Origin: Emmonsiellopsis sp. PD_33
Taxonomy: Eukaryota > Ascomycota > Eurotiomycetes > Onygenales > Ajellomycetaceae
Length of the DNA: 64,000 bases
Direction of reading: 5' to 3'
Assembly: GCA_032988165.1 (NCBI GenBank)
Contig: JANTQF010000001.1
Coordinates: forward strand, 124,001-188,000
The translations under genes and the position numbers were made by a program. The notes under the pieces were generated by a model. The model saw only the letters and a program-made list of their open reading frames with translations. It was not told the DNA's origin and made no database searches. Positions 46,200 to 57,697 of this stretch are shown here, in pieces (within the stretch, counting starts at the first letter, position 1; the number at the start of each line of letters is the position of its first letter).

Positions 46200-47514
46200 A
46201 TTGAGGGGAGATATCTTAGTAAACTTAAAGTAGTATATGCCATTATTCCATAAAATTATTCCACAGTATAAGAAGGGTATAATTCTCAAGCCACACTACA
46301 AAGGTAAAGGCAGGTAAAGTAGATGGGTGGATTATTTGTAAAAGGTCTCATCATTTTGTAGCATGAATGTCTTCAGAACCTTATAGGCATACTAGGAGAA
46401 ATGTGTTGAGATGACCTCAAATCCATCATTTGATGTTAGCTGGATAGTTGTCTGTATTTTTAATCATAGTTGAATAAATTGTTGCCTGATTTAGCTGGTT
46501 TTTCCATCACAAACTATTATCTGTCAGGGTCCAATATGTGCATTATCAACAGTGTTATTGGGATGTGTAGAAATAGAGTCACTTGGCTTGAGAATAGAAG
46601 TTGTATAAATGAGAAGTTCTTCATGATTAGGAGCAATAACTTTAAGGACATAATCACAGAACCCAATAGAAAGTATAGTATTTATAGTAGTTGATATCAA
46701 ATAAAGGAGGGCATTAGTTTCAATGGAATGAGTAGAAAGGTAGCATGTTAACACATCTCTAATGTAAAGATTGCTCTGTCCAAGAAGACATGAATGCTCA
46801 GTTCATTTCATATGCATAAATTGAAATGTCTCTGTCACTTCTAGATTCCAGATGGAGATGCTAAGCAAGAGATAATTTATTAGCTATTTATAGATACAGG
46901 ATAATATAAAGGGATATATAAAACCTACATAGGCTCAAAAGTGAAGACATGTATGCATAGAATACCATTGAAATTGAGAAGCAACTAGATGGGATCTAAG
47001 GGAAGTATGTGTCTGCATTCTTCAGATAATTGCATCTCATAAGATTGAGAATCAGATGATAAGAAGTTAATTTCCTAAAACAGCATCAAATCAGCAACTC
47101 AAGCTTTGTATTTATCAGCTATTACAAGGTTACTGGGATGATTATATGAGTGGAAGATGATTGATTGAGTAGAGAGGAATCTACAATATGTCTGAGCTAT
47201 AAAGGTGAGAGTTAGTCATAATTATAAAGAAGAGAATGAATAGATAGCATACTGATTGCACCATAACACTAGACTTTAAGGGTAAGATTAAGGGGTAAAA
47301 ATGTTTCTCATAACTTAGGCCACTCATACAGCCAATCATGCTTCTCAATCCACAAGGAGATAGATTTATTCCATAGCCTGCTCACCAGCTTGATGTGATC
47401 AAGAGAGTGAGGTTCAAGACACTGTAGGATTAGATTGAGGCAATCAAGATTAAGTCAGACAAATAGATCTTTAGAGTTTATAAGAACTTTGGATTGGCTT
47501 GGATGCATGGCCAT
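46200..47514 (-). pseudogene. F-box gene, array member G (decayed)
   Basis: The start at 47514 opens MAMHPSQSKVLINSKDLFV. After one stop the F-box reads LNLDCLNLILQCLEPHSLD, then HIKLVSRLWNKSISLWIEKH and DWLYEWPKL. The exon closes at a GTATGC donor near 47250. The last exon includes EHSCLLGQSNLYIRDVLT, CYLSTHSIETNALLYLISTT, VLKVIAPNHEELLIYTT and KVLKTFMLQNDETFYK. The 76-codon frame at 46754-46524 is open. The 3' end is estimated. The F-box exon has a single internal stop, so this is one of the better-preserved F-boxes. Confidence 0.8.
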
Positions 47515-47777
47515 TTCATTTGTATTGAATGGAATTGGCTGTGAGGAGGAATGCTAGTTCTTGAGGTGTTTAGTGCAAAGCAGACAAGGAAAAAGGGAAA
47601 GTGAAGTCAGATAGATAAGAGGAGGTAATGCTCAGGCTATTTATTGTTGTGTTACTTTAATAATACAACAACAAAATCAGTGATTTACTAATTGCATGTG
47701 ATGTTGAATGGCAATCAAGAGGTGAGATAACTTTAGTATTAATAAATAAAAAGAGAATTAAGAATAGAGAGTTAAAA

Positions 47778-47804
47778 GATGAACACTAAACAATTAGTGC
47801 ATCA
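47778..47804 (-). promoter_or_regulatory. Array palindromic element upstream of G
   Basis: GATGAACACTAA-ACAA-TTAGTGCATCA, stem intact. It is the closest copy to its gene, 264 bp upstream of the start of member G. Confidence 0.68.
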
Positions 47805-48266
47805 GAGTCTAGAATAGAAGGAGAGGAAGTAAAGAGAGGAGGTTGGTGAGGTCTACTAGATGGAAAAGAAAAAGGAAAAAAAATAACTTTCATTATAGGT
47901 ACTAAGTGGATGGTTTATGTTAACAGTGGGATTAATATAAATACTGCTAGAGGAGAGCTGAACAGATAGGCTATTATTAATGTCAATTTCTAATAGTATC
48001 TAATAAAAGCTTTAAGAGGGAAAGATAAGTAAGAAAAAAAAAGTAAGAAAAGAAAAGTATCATTTACAGGATAGAAAAAAATAGACCTGTAAATTACAGA
48101 AAAGAGTACTCTAGAACCAGAAAAGTGCAGGCAAGTAGAATTGACTAAAATGTTGAGCTCACATTAGTATTTTCTTATATTCAATGAGTTGAATATTAAG
48201 ATAGTCAAAGAACTAACTAGGATCTTATAGTTTGATTATAGAAAAAGAGGAGGTAGCCTTAAAGAA

Positions 48267-49594
48267 TTACTCAATCTTCAGAGAGGTGGATTGTCTGAGA
48301 GCTTCATGTTTGGCTTTATCAGTTAAATTCTGAAGGGTCAAGGAGAAGACTGTATCATACATGGTAAGTAAGACAGTAGGAATAGGCATTAATGACTTAA
48401 TGATAGATAAATAATATGAAAAATCAGGCAGAAAAATAGTATTAATCTTTCCTTGTATAAAAGTTCTATCATTCTGAGGTAAGAACTTGGTAAGCATCAT
48501 AATATAATATTAGGAATGTAGCAGACTGATGAGTATAAATCTACCACTAGGTAGAGAGTAAATGTGTATGTTGTGTTGCAAGTCATCAGAAAATTACTAG
48601 ATGATATTTCCATTCAAAGCATCAAGCATGATAATCTTGCAGACTGAGTTAGTACTATCAGCTGAGAAGAGAGGCCCTGAATTGATATATACTAGGTGTT
48701 TGCTGCTATTAGGCAGGATGCACTCAATAAAGGTGTGATTAGCTAGAGTAGAGTAGATAGTAGTCTGGGTGCTATTTTGTTGATAGATGGGATGTCCAGA
48801 TTTAAGGTCATATGCAGATATACTGAGGCCATCAAAGTCTACTATATATACCTTGTTCTTCCCAATTAAATATGGAGTGTTCCATGGGGCTGGATAAGAC
48901 CAATTCTATCCAGTTCAAAGGCAGACAATGAGAATGATACTAAGTCCAGAAGAGAGAAGAAGAACTAGTAGTTAGCTAGTTATTAAGATAATATATAGAT
49001 TAGGAGGATATTTAATAAACCTTTAGTGATCAGAGATGTACAAAAGACCTGCATCATTAATATATACTGTGATGAGGAAGGGGATAATATCAAAGAGGCA
49101 AACAATCTCATAGTATGAGCTCAGGGTATTATAATAAGTATATTGGCAGTAGATCTTGCAATCTTCAATCCAGGCTAAATAACTCCCACCTATGGATAGT
49201 TTGAAGCTAATATTATTGGGGAATAATTGCTTCTCAGTGACTGTGCTGTGGGAGAAATAATGAAATGTGTTAGCTAAGAAGCCTATCAGCCTTGCAAGGC
49301 AAAAATGAAACATTGGTGTATACCTAGATGTAGATATTGTAGTCTCTTGGCTGATACATCTAGAGATGTAAATCAGTCAGTGTATTCAGATCAGTGATAA
49401 AGCCAGCCATGCTTCCCAGCCCATGATGTGGTAAAGTGATTCCAGGACATACTAACTCAGCTGAGGTAGTAGACATTGAAGGGTTCAAAATCATTGAGAA
49501 TTTTGAACATACACTCAGAAGGAAGGTAATCAAGTGGATTGGCACACTTAGTGGGAGGTTCTGGTTACTGGATATTACTAGATGAAGGGCTAAA
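48267..49594 (-). pseudogene. F-box gene, array member F (decayed)
   Basis: The start at about 49594 opens MPLFSPSSSNIQ. The F-box reads NPLDYLPSECMFKILNDFEP, then FNVYYLS, a stop, and VSMSWNHFTTSWAGKHGWL. The exon ends near an AGGTATAC site. The middle exon is open for 96 codons (about 49313-49023): NTFHYFSHSTVTEKQLFPNN, IGGSYLAWIEDCKIYCQYT, and VYINDAGLLYISDH. The last exon has NTPYLIGKNKVYIVDFDGLS, ISAYDLKSGHPIYQQNST, FIECILPNSSKHLVYINS, MLTKFLPQNDRTFIQGKI, and an open C-terminus to 48267. This is the best copy for inferring the middle exon. Confidence 0.82.
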
Positions 49595-50029
49595 TAATGG
49601 CATTTTTTGTGGGTGGTTTAAAAGAGAGGGGCAATAAATAAAGAGAGAGAAAAAGGTTAAAAGTGTAAGTAAAAGTGTAATGCAGGTCCAGTAGAGAAAT
49701 GACTGTAAAAAAAGAAACTCATTACTAAGTAGTTAGGGATGAGAAAAGACAGTGAATACAGCAAAATCATGGTGATGTTGGGCTATATTGAGGTTGAGTT
49801 AGATGCAGTGAGTAATACAATGTGAGGTCTGACTAGGTCAAAGAATTTTTGTTCCTTATCATTTTCAGTAGCAAAAATGGTGAGAGGACAGCAAGCATGA
49901 AAAGACACTGTATATGAACTGAGGTCTTCTTGATATATAGTATCATAATATGTCCAGTCTTGTTATGGGCAAAAGGGGGATAAAAGGGGTAATAGTAGAT
50001 AGAACTATGAGAATAAAGAATGTTTTAAA

Positions 50030-50056
50030 GATAAACACTAAATAATTAGTGTATTA
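50030..50056 (-). promoter_or_regulatory. Array palindromic element upstream of F
   Basis: GATAAACACTAA-ATAA-TTAGTGTATTA. The inner stem is fully paired while both flanks carry transitions. About 436 bp upstream of member F. Confidence 0.65.
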
Positions 50057-50099
50057 GGAGGTTGGGAAGTAGAGGAGAAAGTACATTTAAAAGTAGAAT

Positions 50100-50640
50100 A
50101 TTATAGTATGAGAGCTGCATGAGGATAGGGTGTCAGCTATGACCCAGATTATTCCCTCATGAGAGACTTAAATAACAAGAAGACAGTGCATGGGAACTGG
50201 TAAGCTTCTGATGAGCTGTAGAGGAGCTAGGAAATAGTATCAGTTGATAGTTATAGTAAATAGGGCTTTAAGTTCAGAAGAGGAAAGCAGACTTGTGTAG
50301 TAAGGCAGATTTTAACTGTGGCAGCAAAATCATGGCAATATCTGCTTATATTGAGGTTGAAATGGATGCAGTGCATAACACAAGATGTAAGCTCTGGCCT
50401 GGGTTACTGAGTATGGGTGGTTTTAGTTGCCTGCCATTTTCAGTGATATAAATCATGGGGGATAGAAGAAGGAAAAGAACAAAGCACCAAAATCATACAT
50501 AATGAGTACTGTGATGGGTTAATGTAATAATTTACTACACTCAGTTTTTTTTTTTTTTTACCTGTGCTTGGGATCAAACTCTTCATCCATTTAGTGTAAT
50601 GAACCACATCACTGGAAGGGGACAAGGAAAATAAAGACAT
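50100..50640 (-). pseudogene. 3'-tail fragment of an array member plus duplicated spacer
   Basis: 50100-50290 matches the 3' tail of member B (56320-56480), including GAGGAGCTAGGAAATA and TTGATAGTTATAGT. 50320-50420 matches 49757-49850 (GCAAAAATCATGG-like, TATATTGAGGTTGA). So a lost array member left only its 3' tail and part of its spacer here. A minus-strand open frame at 50640-50440 is not convincing. Confidence 0.5.
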
Positions 50641-50759
50641 TTAGTGTGCTTTAATAATATAATCAATATAAAATGGAAAGATGTTGTGGGCAGAATTGCT
50701 ATATGGATTATTTAAAAAAAAAAAAAGGAAAGATGGGTTTAAAAGTCAAAGAGAAAAAC

Positions 50760-51475
50760 ATGGGAGTATGAATATAATGTGCCTGTGATTATCCAGATTA
50801 TGCCTCAGAGTGTTTTCTGAATGTCAGATATAAGATCATAGTGGTTTAGAAAGCCTATAATGGGTTGGATGGAGTCCAGGCAGAACATTAAGTCAATTAA
50901 GACACCTAAATTGTTAGTAACCTATTTGTGAAGTTAGTGATCAATATATTAATAGAGAATGAAGAAGTAGGTTATAGAATCCAAAGATTCAACAGCAAGA
51001 TAGAGGGATGAGTGAATAAAAAGATATTTTAAGAATAAATTGTATAGATGAATAGCATCTATTTAGTGTTTAGTAAAGATACTATCACCCTACAGTAAAA
51101 ATATTTTGATAAGCATCAAGAATTGAATGAAAGATAGTTATTCAATGAATGTAAATCTCCCACTCAATGCTTCCTGCACATAGGAGGAGGAAGATCATAG
51201 CTAGTAGAATTGCTACAGAGCTTTACTACTAGAAGAATATAAAACTCTGAGGCTGATGACCTCAGTTGGAGGTGACCTGATGTAGAATTCTGAATGGATA
51301 GTCTGTTCAGAGCTGTTGAGTAGAATAAGCTTAATTACTCTGAAAACTCTTTCAAATTTAAAGTATCATGCCCTTACTTTGGGCATTAGGTGTGAGTAGA
51401 TATAATGGCCAGATTTGAGATTATATGCAGACATGGTTGGCAGCCTGAGTTAGATGTTTAAAATAACTAAAGATT
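50760..51475 (-). pseudogene. Truncated array member E, C-terminal part only
   Basis: The stretch matches the 3' halves of members D (52020-52740) and C (54020-54760). It keeps PTMSAYNLKSGHYIYSHLMP-like text near 51420, VIKLILLNSSEQTIHSEFYI, FTFIE, LMLIKIFLL and STK-like text, and a tail to about 50760. No F-box or middle exon lies upstream before the palindromic element at 51730. It is a 5'-truncated duplicate that nevertheless keeps an upstream element about 250 bp away. Confidence 0.7.
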
Positions 51476-51729
51476 ATTAACCTGGCAGTGTACTTAGCTT
51501 GAATAATAGCAGAAGAAGAGAAAATCTAAAGACCTACTAGGCAATGATTGTGTTGTTTTTCAGTATATTGATGGCCCTGCTTTATTAACTGACTACATGC
51601 AAGGCATGCATAATATAGAAACTAATCTGTAGTGCAGAAGATGAGTAGCATGCAGATAGGAGTTTACTTGGGCATAAAGAGAATAAAAATGGAAAAAGTG
51701 GGTAGCATTAGAATATAAAGTAGCTTAAA

Positions 51730-51756
51730 GATAGACCCTAAGTAATTAGGGTATCA
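51730..51756 (-). promoter_or_regulatory. Array palindromic element upstream of E
   Basis: GATAGACCCTAA-GTAA-TTAGGGTATCA. Relative to the consensus, A and T at one stem pair are replaced by C and G. This double transversion-type change keeps pairing and cannot be explained by C-to-T mutation. Confidence 0.62.
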
Positions 51757-52059
51757 GAACATAAGATGAAAGCAGAAGAGAGAAATAACAATAATAAAGA
51801 GAAATATCTGGTAAAATAATAATAGAATTTAAAAGAATATTAAGTAATGAAATGCACAATTGATGTGCCTAATCAGATGAGGAAAACCCTGCATAGAGCC
51901 ACAGTTAGATGATAAAAAATATGAACTGTAGTAAACAGCAAATAGAAAGATATATGATAAGATATTATACCATATGAATTGTAGGAGACAAAAGAAAAAC
52001 AGCAGATTTAAAAGTTCTGGAGTACAACCTATTGGTGTGAAAATGTTGCAGGACAAACT

Positions 52060-53467
52060 GTATGGATTGTCCCTTCAGGCATTATTTAGATGTAAGGGGT
52101 AAGATTACTGTGCTCTGGAAAGCCTATAATAGATTAGAAGGAGTCTAGTTTAAAAATTGTGTTGATTAAGATCTCAAACTCATCACTGACCTATTTGTGC
52201 AGTTGATGATTGGTAGACAGCCAGAGAATGTAGTAGTAGGTTAGAGAACCTAAAAATCTGATAGTAAGATAGAGGAATAGGTGAATGGAAAGGCATTTTA
52301 AGGATAAATTATATAGATGAATAGCATCTATTTAGTGTTTGATAAAGATGCTATCACTCTATAGTAAAAATGTTTTAATAATCATCAGGGTTTGAATAGA
52401 AGAGAGTTAGCTAATAAACATGAATCTCCTATAAAAGACTACTTTGACATATAAAGAGGAAGATCATGGCTGGTAGAAATGCTGAAAAACATCACCACTA
52501 AAAGAATTCATAATTTTGAGGCTAATGGATATAGTACAGCTCATCTGAGATGATCTGAAGAAGATAGAGTATGATTAAATGATTCATTCAGAGCCATTAA
52601 GTAGGATAAGCTCAATAGACATTGCAGACTCAAAAGACAGTCTATTTGGTTCTGATATTATGCATGAGTAGATAAGATGGTCAGATTCAAAATTATATGC
52701 TAACATGATAGGCAGCTTAAATATACATGTATAAAGTTTGTTTCTCCCAATCAGATATGAAATCTGATTTTACACAGACCACACTTAGCCTCCTGCAAGA
52801 GATTAGATGACTATCCTGAGCAGACATTATTAGTAAAGTACTGATGAGTAAAATGAGGGATTTAGAGGTCATACTGGGAATAAATAGGATAAGAAGCATG
52901 TAGGTAAAGACACAGAACATCAGCAGTGTTAATGAGAACTTTACTTATTATAGGAAAAAAGTACAAATAGAGTTGAATCTGGGTCAGTGAACTGAAGGTA
53001 ACACCATCAAGCATTTACTAATATAACTCACTGCTAGCTACCCAGACTATATAACAGCCTGCTACTGCAAATAGGAAAGCTTCTGGATATTTTTGTAAAA
53101 TGATTCTATTTCCCTTGGAAAAGTTGATAAGCAACTTGGCTAGTATAAGATAAATAAGAAAGTTAGTATCAGTAAATATAAAAAAGAGCAAATAAATAAA
53201 TCACATACCTAGAGTGGTATATTGCTTGAGTCTGACTTCTGATGAAGGAGGTAGGGGAGAGAACATAAACTAGGTGCAATAATACCTCCAGTCATGATCC
53301 TGAATCCATGAGGTGGTATATGCATTGAATGAACAGTTGATGAGTCTGAAGCAGTGAATGTCATCTAGCATGAGATAGTAAAGGATGAGAAGAAAACAGT
53401 TCTTATCCAAACAGATAATTGAGCTGATAGGATGCAGAGCCAGTGCTACTATGCAAATATCTGACAT
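52060..53467 (-). pseudogene. F-box gene, array member D (decayed)
   Basis: The start at 53467 opens MSDICIVALALHPISSIICL. The F-box reads DKNCFLLILYYLMLDDIHCF, then RLINCSFNAYTTSWIQDHDW, uninterrupted through RYYCT. The exon ends at a clear TAGGTATGTGATT donor (about 53211). The middle exon has LLINFSKGNRIILQKYPEAF, then VAGCYIVWVASSELYW, and VLCLYLHASYP. The last exon reads LGETNFIHVYLS, a stop-rich stretch, LMALNESFNHTLSSSD and a family-type tail to about 52060. The F-box exon is fully open, so damage is concentrated in the last exon. Confidence 0.8.
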
Positions 53468-54159
53468 TATACATAATAAGTTGAATATGGCAGCAGAAAG
53501 GCAGGACAAGAAAATGGGTAGAATGATGAACTAAAGATTATTAACTTAAATATAAACTTATCTAATAGAATAAAATATATAAAGCTAGGAGGAGAGGAAT
53601 TGATACTAACCTTAATAATAATAATATTAAATATTAATGATTGCAGATGGAGGGAGAGTGTGAGTAACAGCTGTGTTCTTTTAGTAACTCAGCAACTTAG
53701 GCTGCTTTGTTAACCAGCTACAAATAGCACTTACATAATATAAGAACTCACTACTAGATGGGAAAAGAAAATAAAGAAATTAGATAGTTATCATAATCAT
53801 CAACATAATAATGTCCTCCTCTGCTGCTGCTTACTTAAAGCTAAATTGATCTTAGCCCATGAAGATAATAAAATGAGTAAACATAAGGAAAAAAAAAAAT
53901 AGAAAGGCATAGCAGGAGATATTAGGTCTTATAAAGTATAAGAGTTGGAGAGTAATAAAGAAGAAGGAAAATAGAGAGATATAACATGAAATACTGTGTT
54001 CTATAAAATATGGAACTTAATGTTTTAAAAGTCAAAGATTGAAACCTGAGGTAATATATTTAGAGGTGTGTCTGCAATTATCTGAATGGTTCCTTAGGGA
54101 GTTATTTAGATATCAGTAATATGAGTAGGATGCTCTGCAGAGCTGATAGTAAGTTAGAG
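53468..54159. other. Spacer between members C and D
   Basis: About 0.7 kb of purine-rich DNA. The array palindrome expected here was not found; ACTCACTACTAGATGG at 53747 is too divergent to call. No gene seen. Confidence 0.35.
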
Positions 54160-55495
54160 ACCTTTCAGAGTAAATAATGAATTAATTGATTGTCACAATG
54201 GAGAATTTGCCCCCCACAACAAGCCACTAGAAGCTGAGGTGGGAATGAAACAGTGAATTGCAGATTTCAGAGATCCTATAGTGAGATGAAGAGATGAATG
54301 AACACATACTGCCTTGAGGTCTTAAGATAGTTTATATATTTTGAGAAGATCTATTTAGTGTATGGTAAAGATCCTATCACTTTATAGTAAAAATATCTGA
54401 ATAAGGATTATATTTGCCTCATCATGACCTGTTCATTCAATGAAAAGAAACCCCCTGTTTAATCCTGATCACACATAGGAGTAGGATGGAAAGCACTGCT
54501 GAGAAAACTCTTATAATACTTAACTATTGAAAGGGTCAACAACCTTAAGATGGGATATACTAGAAACATTGGATCCAGGCAAGTCATAATAGAACTCTGA
54601 GTATATCATACATTCAGAGCCATTATGGAGGATAAGCTCTATGACACTGGAATATCTTGTAAAGGAATGGCACCATACCTTGGCTTGTGGAATTAGCTGC
54701 AAGTAAATCAGACTATTAGATTCAAAATTGTAGGCTGACATAGTTAATGGCAGTAGTGAATAGATGTAAAGCTTATTTTTTCCAATCAGAAAGGGAGTCT
54801 GGTGTGGTGGCAGAGATCAGGATTCCCCTTCTATTAGGAGTTGGATAAATGTCCTGTGAATGGATTGTTGAGTAAAGTATTTATCAGTATAGAGAAGAAA
54901 GGTAGAGCTGATGTAGAGACATATCTAGATTCTGAAGTGGGTAAAAAGACACAGTAGATATTAGTAGCATTAATAAAGACTTTATTTCAAGTATGATGGG
55001 CAAAGTGAGATAATAAAAGCTAAATTGATGAATTAAGTTTGAGACTATAGACTATTTGCCAATGAACACTAGCATCATCAAGTCAGACCAGGTAGTTACC
55101 TGCTGTTGCAAAGTATGATGCACTGAGGAGGTTCTGGATGAGAGTTACCTTACCCTTGGAGAAGTTATAAATTGACTTGCCTAATAGGAATATGAAAGTT
55201 AGTAGTAGGAAGCATAAAAAGGATAGATAGACAACATACAAAGATTATTATATGGTATAACTCTGAATTCAAGTGCAACAAACATGAGTAAGTCTTTCAA
55301 CTTGAGCTAGTGATATTACCAACCATGCTTAGTGATCCACACTGTGATATATTTGTTCTACTCATTGTTAATGAGTTTGAGGCTGCAGAGTTCACTACAT
55401 GAAATGTAGTAAAAGATAAGGAGAATACAGTTATGATTGAGACATTTAATGGGGCTGATAGAGTGAGAGGATTGGGCAACATAGAAATCAGACAT
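54160..55495 (-). pseudogene. F-box gene, array member C (decayed)
   Basis: The start at 55495 opens MSDFYVAQSSHSISPIKCLN, similar to member D. The F-box reads HNCILLIFYYISCSELCSL, then KLINNE, a stop where Trp is expected, and NKYITVWITKHGW. The middle exon has IYNFSKGKVTLIQNLLSASY, then ATAGNYLVWLDDASVHWQ. A splice donor near 54921 reads ATATGT, a probable mutated GTATGT. The last exon is open for 73 codons: LTMSAYNFESNSLIY-like text, VIELILHNGSECMIYSEFYY, then HLKVVDPFNS, ILIQIFLL and DRIFTI. Members C, D and E form a subgroup sharing long 3' flanks. Confidence 0.8.
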
Positions 55496-56027
55496 TATAA
55501 GTAGTAGAATTGATATGCAGATGGCAAGATGTGATAAGAAGAATAGCAAGATGTGTAAGATAGCTATGTAAGAAGTATTAGGCTAGCTATGTGTTAGAGG
55601 GGGGGTTAAAAGGAAAAATGGAAAGCTATGCATGGAGGAATTGAAACTAACCTTAATGCTAATATGAAAAGTTGATGATTGTAGATGAAAGATGATATTA
55701 AAATAGCTATCACAAGACAGCCATATTCCTCATGTCTTGTTGACTGTGTCTTTATTGGTGTCCAAGGTTGGGAAGGGGAGAGCACCCCCCTGATCTGACT
55801 TAGTGAAATCACATGATCCCACTGAAGCTGAACCCCCCCTGTTTTTGATGTATAGTAATATAATACTGTCAACTAGGCCAGTTGATGCCATATAAAACTA
55901 AAAGCTCATGATTACTGAGTGGCAATGATTTGCCAGGCATTTTAAAAGCTGAAAACTGATACAGGAGGATAAGGAGAATGAAAGTGATAAGAGTGAGTAG
56001 TATTAGAAGAATAAAGAATTATTTAAA

Positions 56028-56054
56028 GATAAACACTAAACAATTAGTATATTA
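56028..56054 (-). promoter_or_regulatory. Array palindromic element upstream of C
   Basis: GATAAACACTAA-ACAA-TTAGTATATTA. One outer stem pair is lost (C:A). About 533 bp upstream of member C. Confidence 0.62.
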
Positions 56055-56309
56055 GGATGTGGGATCAAAGCAGAGGAGAGCATTAAAAAAGTACAGAAAA
56101 TTTGAATGAGAAATAAATACTGAAAAGCATTTAAAAGTAATATAATAATTACATAATGAATAAGAATAGTCAAACTCTGGCAAACCCTATAAGATAGAGA
56201 TTAGATGAAAACTGGTATAGGGAAGGGAGGCCAGTATTAAAAACCCAGTAAAAAATAAGCATATTAAGTATTAAAGAAGGAAACTAAAAGCACTTTTAAA
56301 ATTAGAACA

Positions 56310-57440
56310 ACACAGTATAGAAGCTACATGAGGTTAGAGTGTCAGCTATGATTCTAACTGTTCCATCATTAGAAACTTGGATGTCAAGAAGATGGTAGAT
56401 CAGGAATGATAAACCTCTAATGAGTTATAGAGGAGCTAGGAAATAATATTAGTTGATAGTTATAGTCAATAGGGCTTCAAAGTATTCCATGTGTTGTGAA
56501 TCATAACTGGTTAGATCAATTAGAATGATATCAGGGAGGTCAGTGGAGAGGTTCAGAAAGAGAGAGATTGAGAGGATAAAGAAACTTGTTGACTGTGCAA
56601 AATAGCATGAAATAATAGCATTTCTTTGATAGCTAACAAAATGGCTACTAAAATGGGGTGAGAATATCTTGATCAACACTATATCTTTATATTAATGAGG
56701 GTAAGAAATGGCTGCAAATCCACTCTTAGAAGTGGGTTTTAAGTACTCATTCTTAGATCAGACATGAGAGATTTCATCAACAATCTTGCCATTAGATGTG
56801 TCAATAATCTTAAGGCATCCATAGTGAAAATAAGCATTATCTAAGTCTAATAAGCCACAAGTGTGTGAATAAACCAGGCACTCTGAATGATCAGAAAGGA
56901 TAATCTCAATTAGAATGCAGGCATTAGAAAGATGGAAGGCAGAAACCTTATCATCAGTAGCTATTTATCTGTATATTTGAGTATCAGATATGAGATTATA
57001 GGCTGACATCATAAGGGGTTGATTGCAGTAGGTATAGAGTTTTTTGTTGCTAATAAAGTATGGGTAATCCCTGATAAATAGAGACCACAATTCTGCTCTG
57101 TCTAGGGATTGAATACAAATACTAGAGCAGTCCTAATAGTTAGCTAGTAATAGGGATAGCAAAAAGAACTGCAATGTAGTAAACAAAACATATTAAGGCT
57201 TAGAGTCAGTAGAAATGATGCACAGTATACTAGCAGAGTTGACCTTAATAATATAGGTAGAGAGGCAGTAGATTGAGATATTAAGCTTATGTGGCCAGCT
57301 ATAAGAATCCTCATTAAGAACCCTTCAGTAAACTCCATCTAGAGCTACCTAGGCAGCATAGTAGCCTGCTGCCAAAAAGGATGTCATGTGTGGGAAATGA
57401 TAATATAAAGCTATGGATCCAATGCATAAATTATATTGTA
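56310..57440 (-). pseudogene. Array member B, F-box exon missing
   Basis: The middle exon (about 57440-57290) reads LYYHFPHMTSFLAAGYYAA, then VALDGVYWRVLNEDSYSW. The last exon has LWSLFIRDYPYFISNKKLYT, MMSAYNLISDTQIYR, ILIEIILSDHSECLVYSHTC, LKIIDTSNGKIVDEI, and a 76-codon open end (MLIKIFSPHFSSHFVSY ...) to 56449 with a tail to about 56310. No F-box exon is found between 57440 and the duplication starting near 57698, so the 5' end was probably removed when that segment was inserted or exchanged. Stops are few in the last exon. Confidence 0.72.
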
Positions 57441-57697
57441 TAGTTAGCTAAAGGAGTTAAGGAGGCAGATCTAACAGGAGTGTGCTATAGACAGGCATGA
57501 TGGCAGTCAGATATAAGGGAGAAGAGGGAGATAAGATGAAATGATAATTAAAACTTAAAGTAGTTAGTATAATAATTATTATATTAGAGTGATAGATTGA
57601 AGGGGATTGGGATTAAGGGGAGGAAACAAGCTGGAGATACTAACTACAGGATGTATGTTAATCAGTGAGACCTAATATAAGAGAAAGAAGATGTGGA

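Noticed and set aside
9807..56054. CRISPR-like array from the regularly repeated palindrome
   Set aside because: Spacing is kilobases and follows gene units in a eukaryotic sequence; no short uniform spacers exist.
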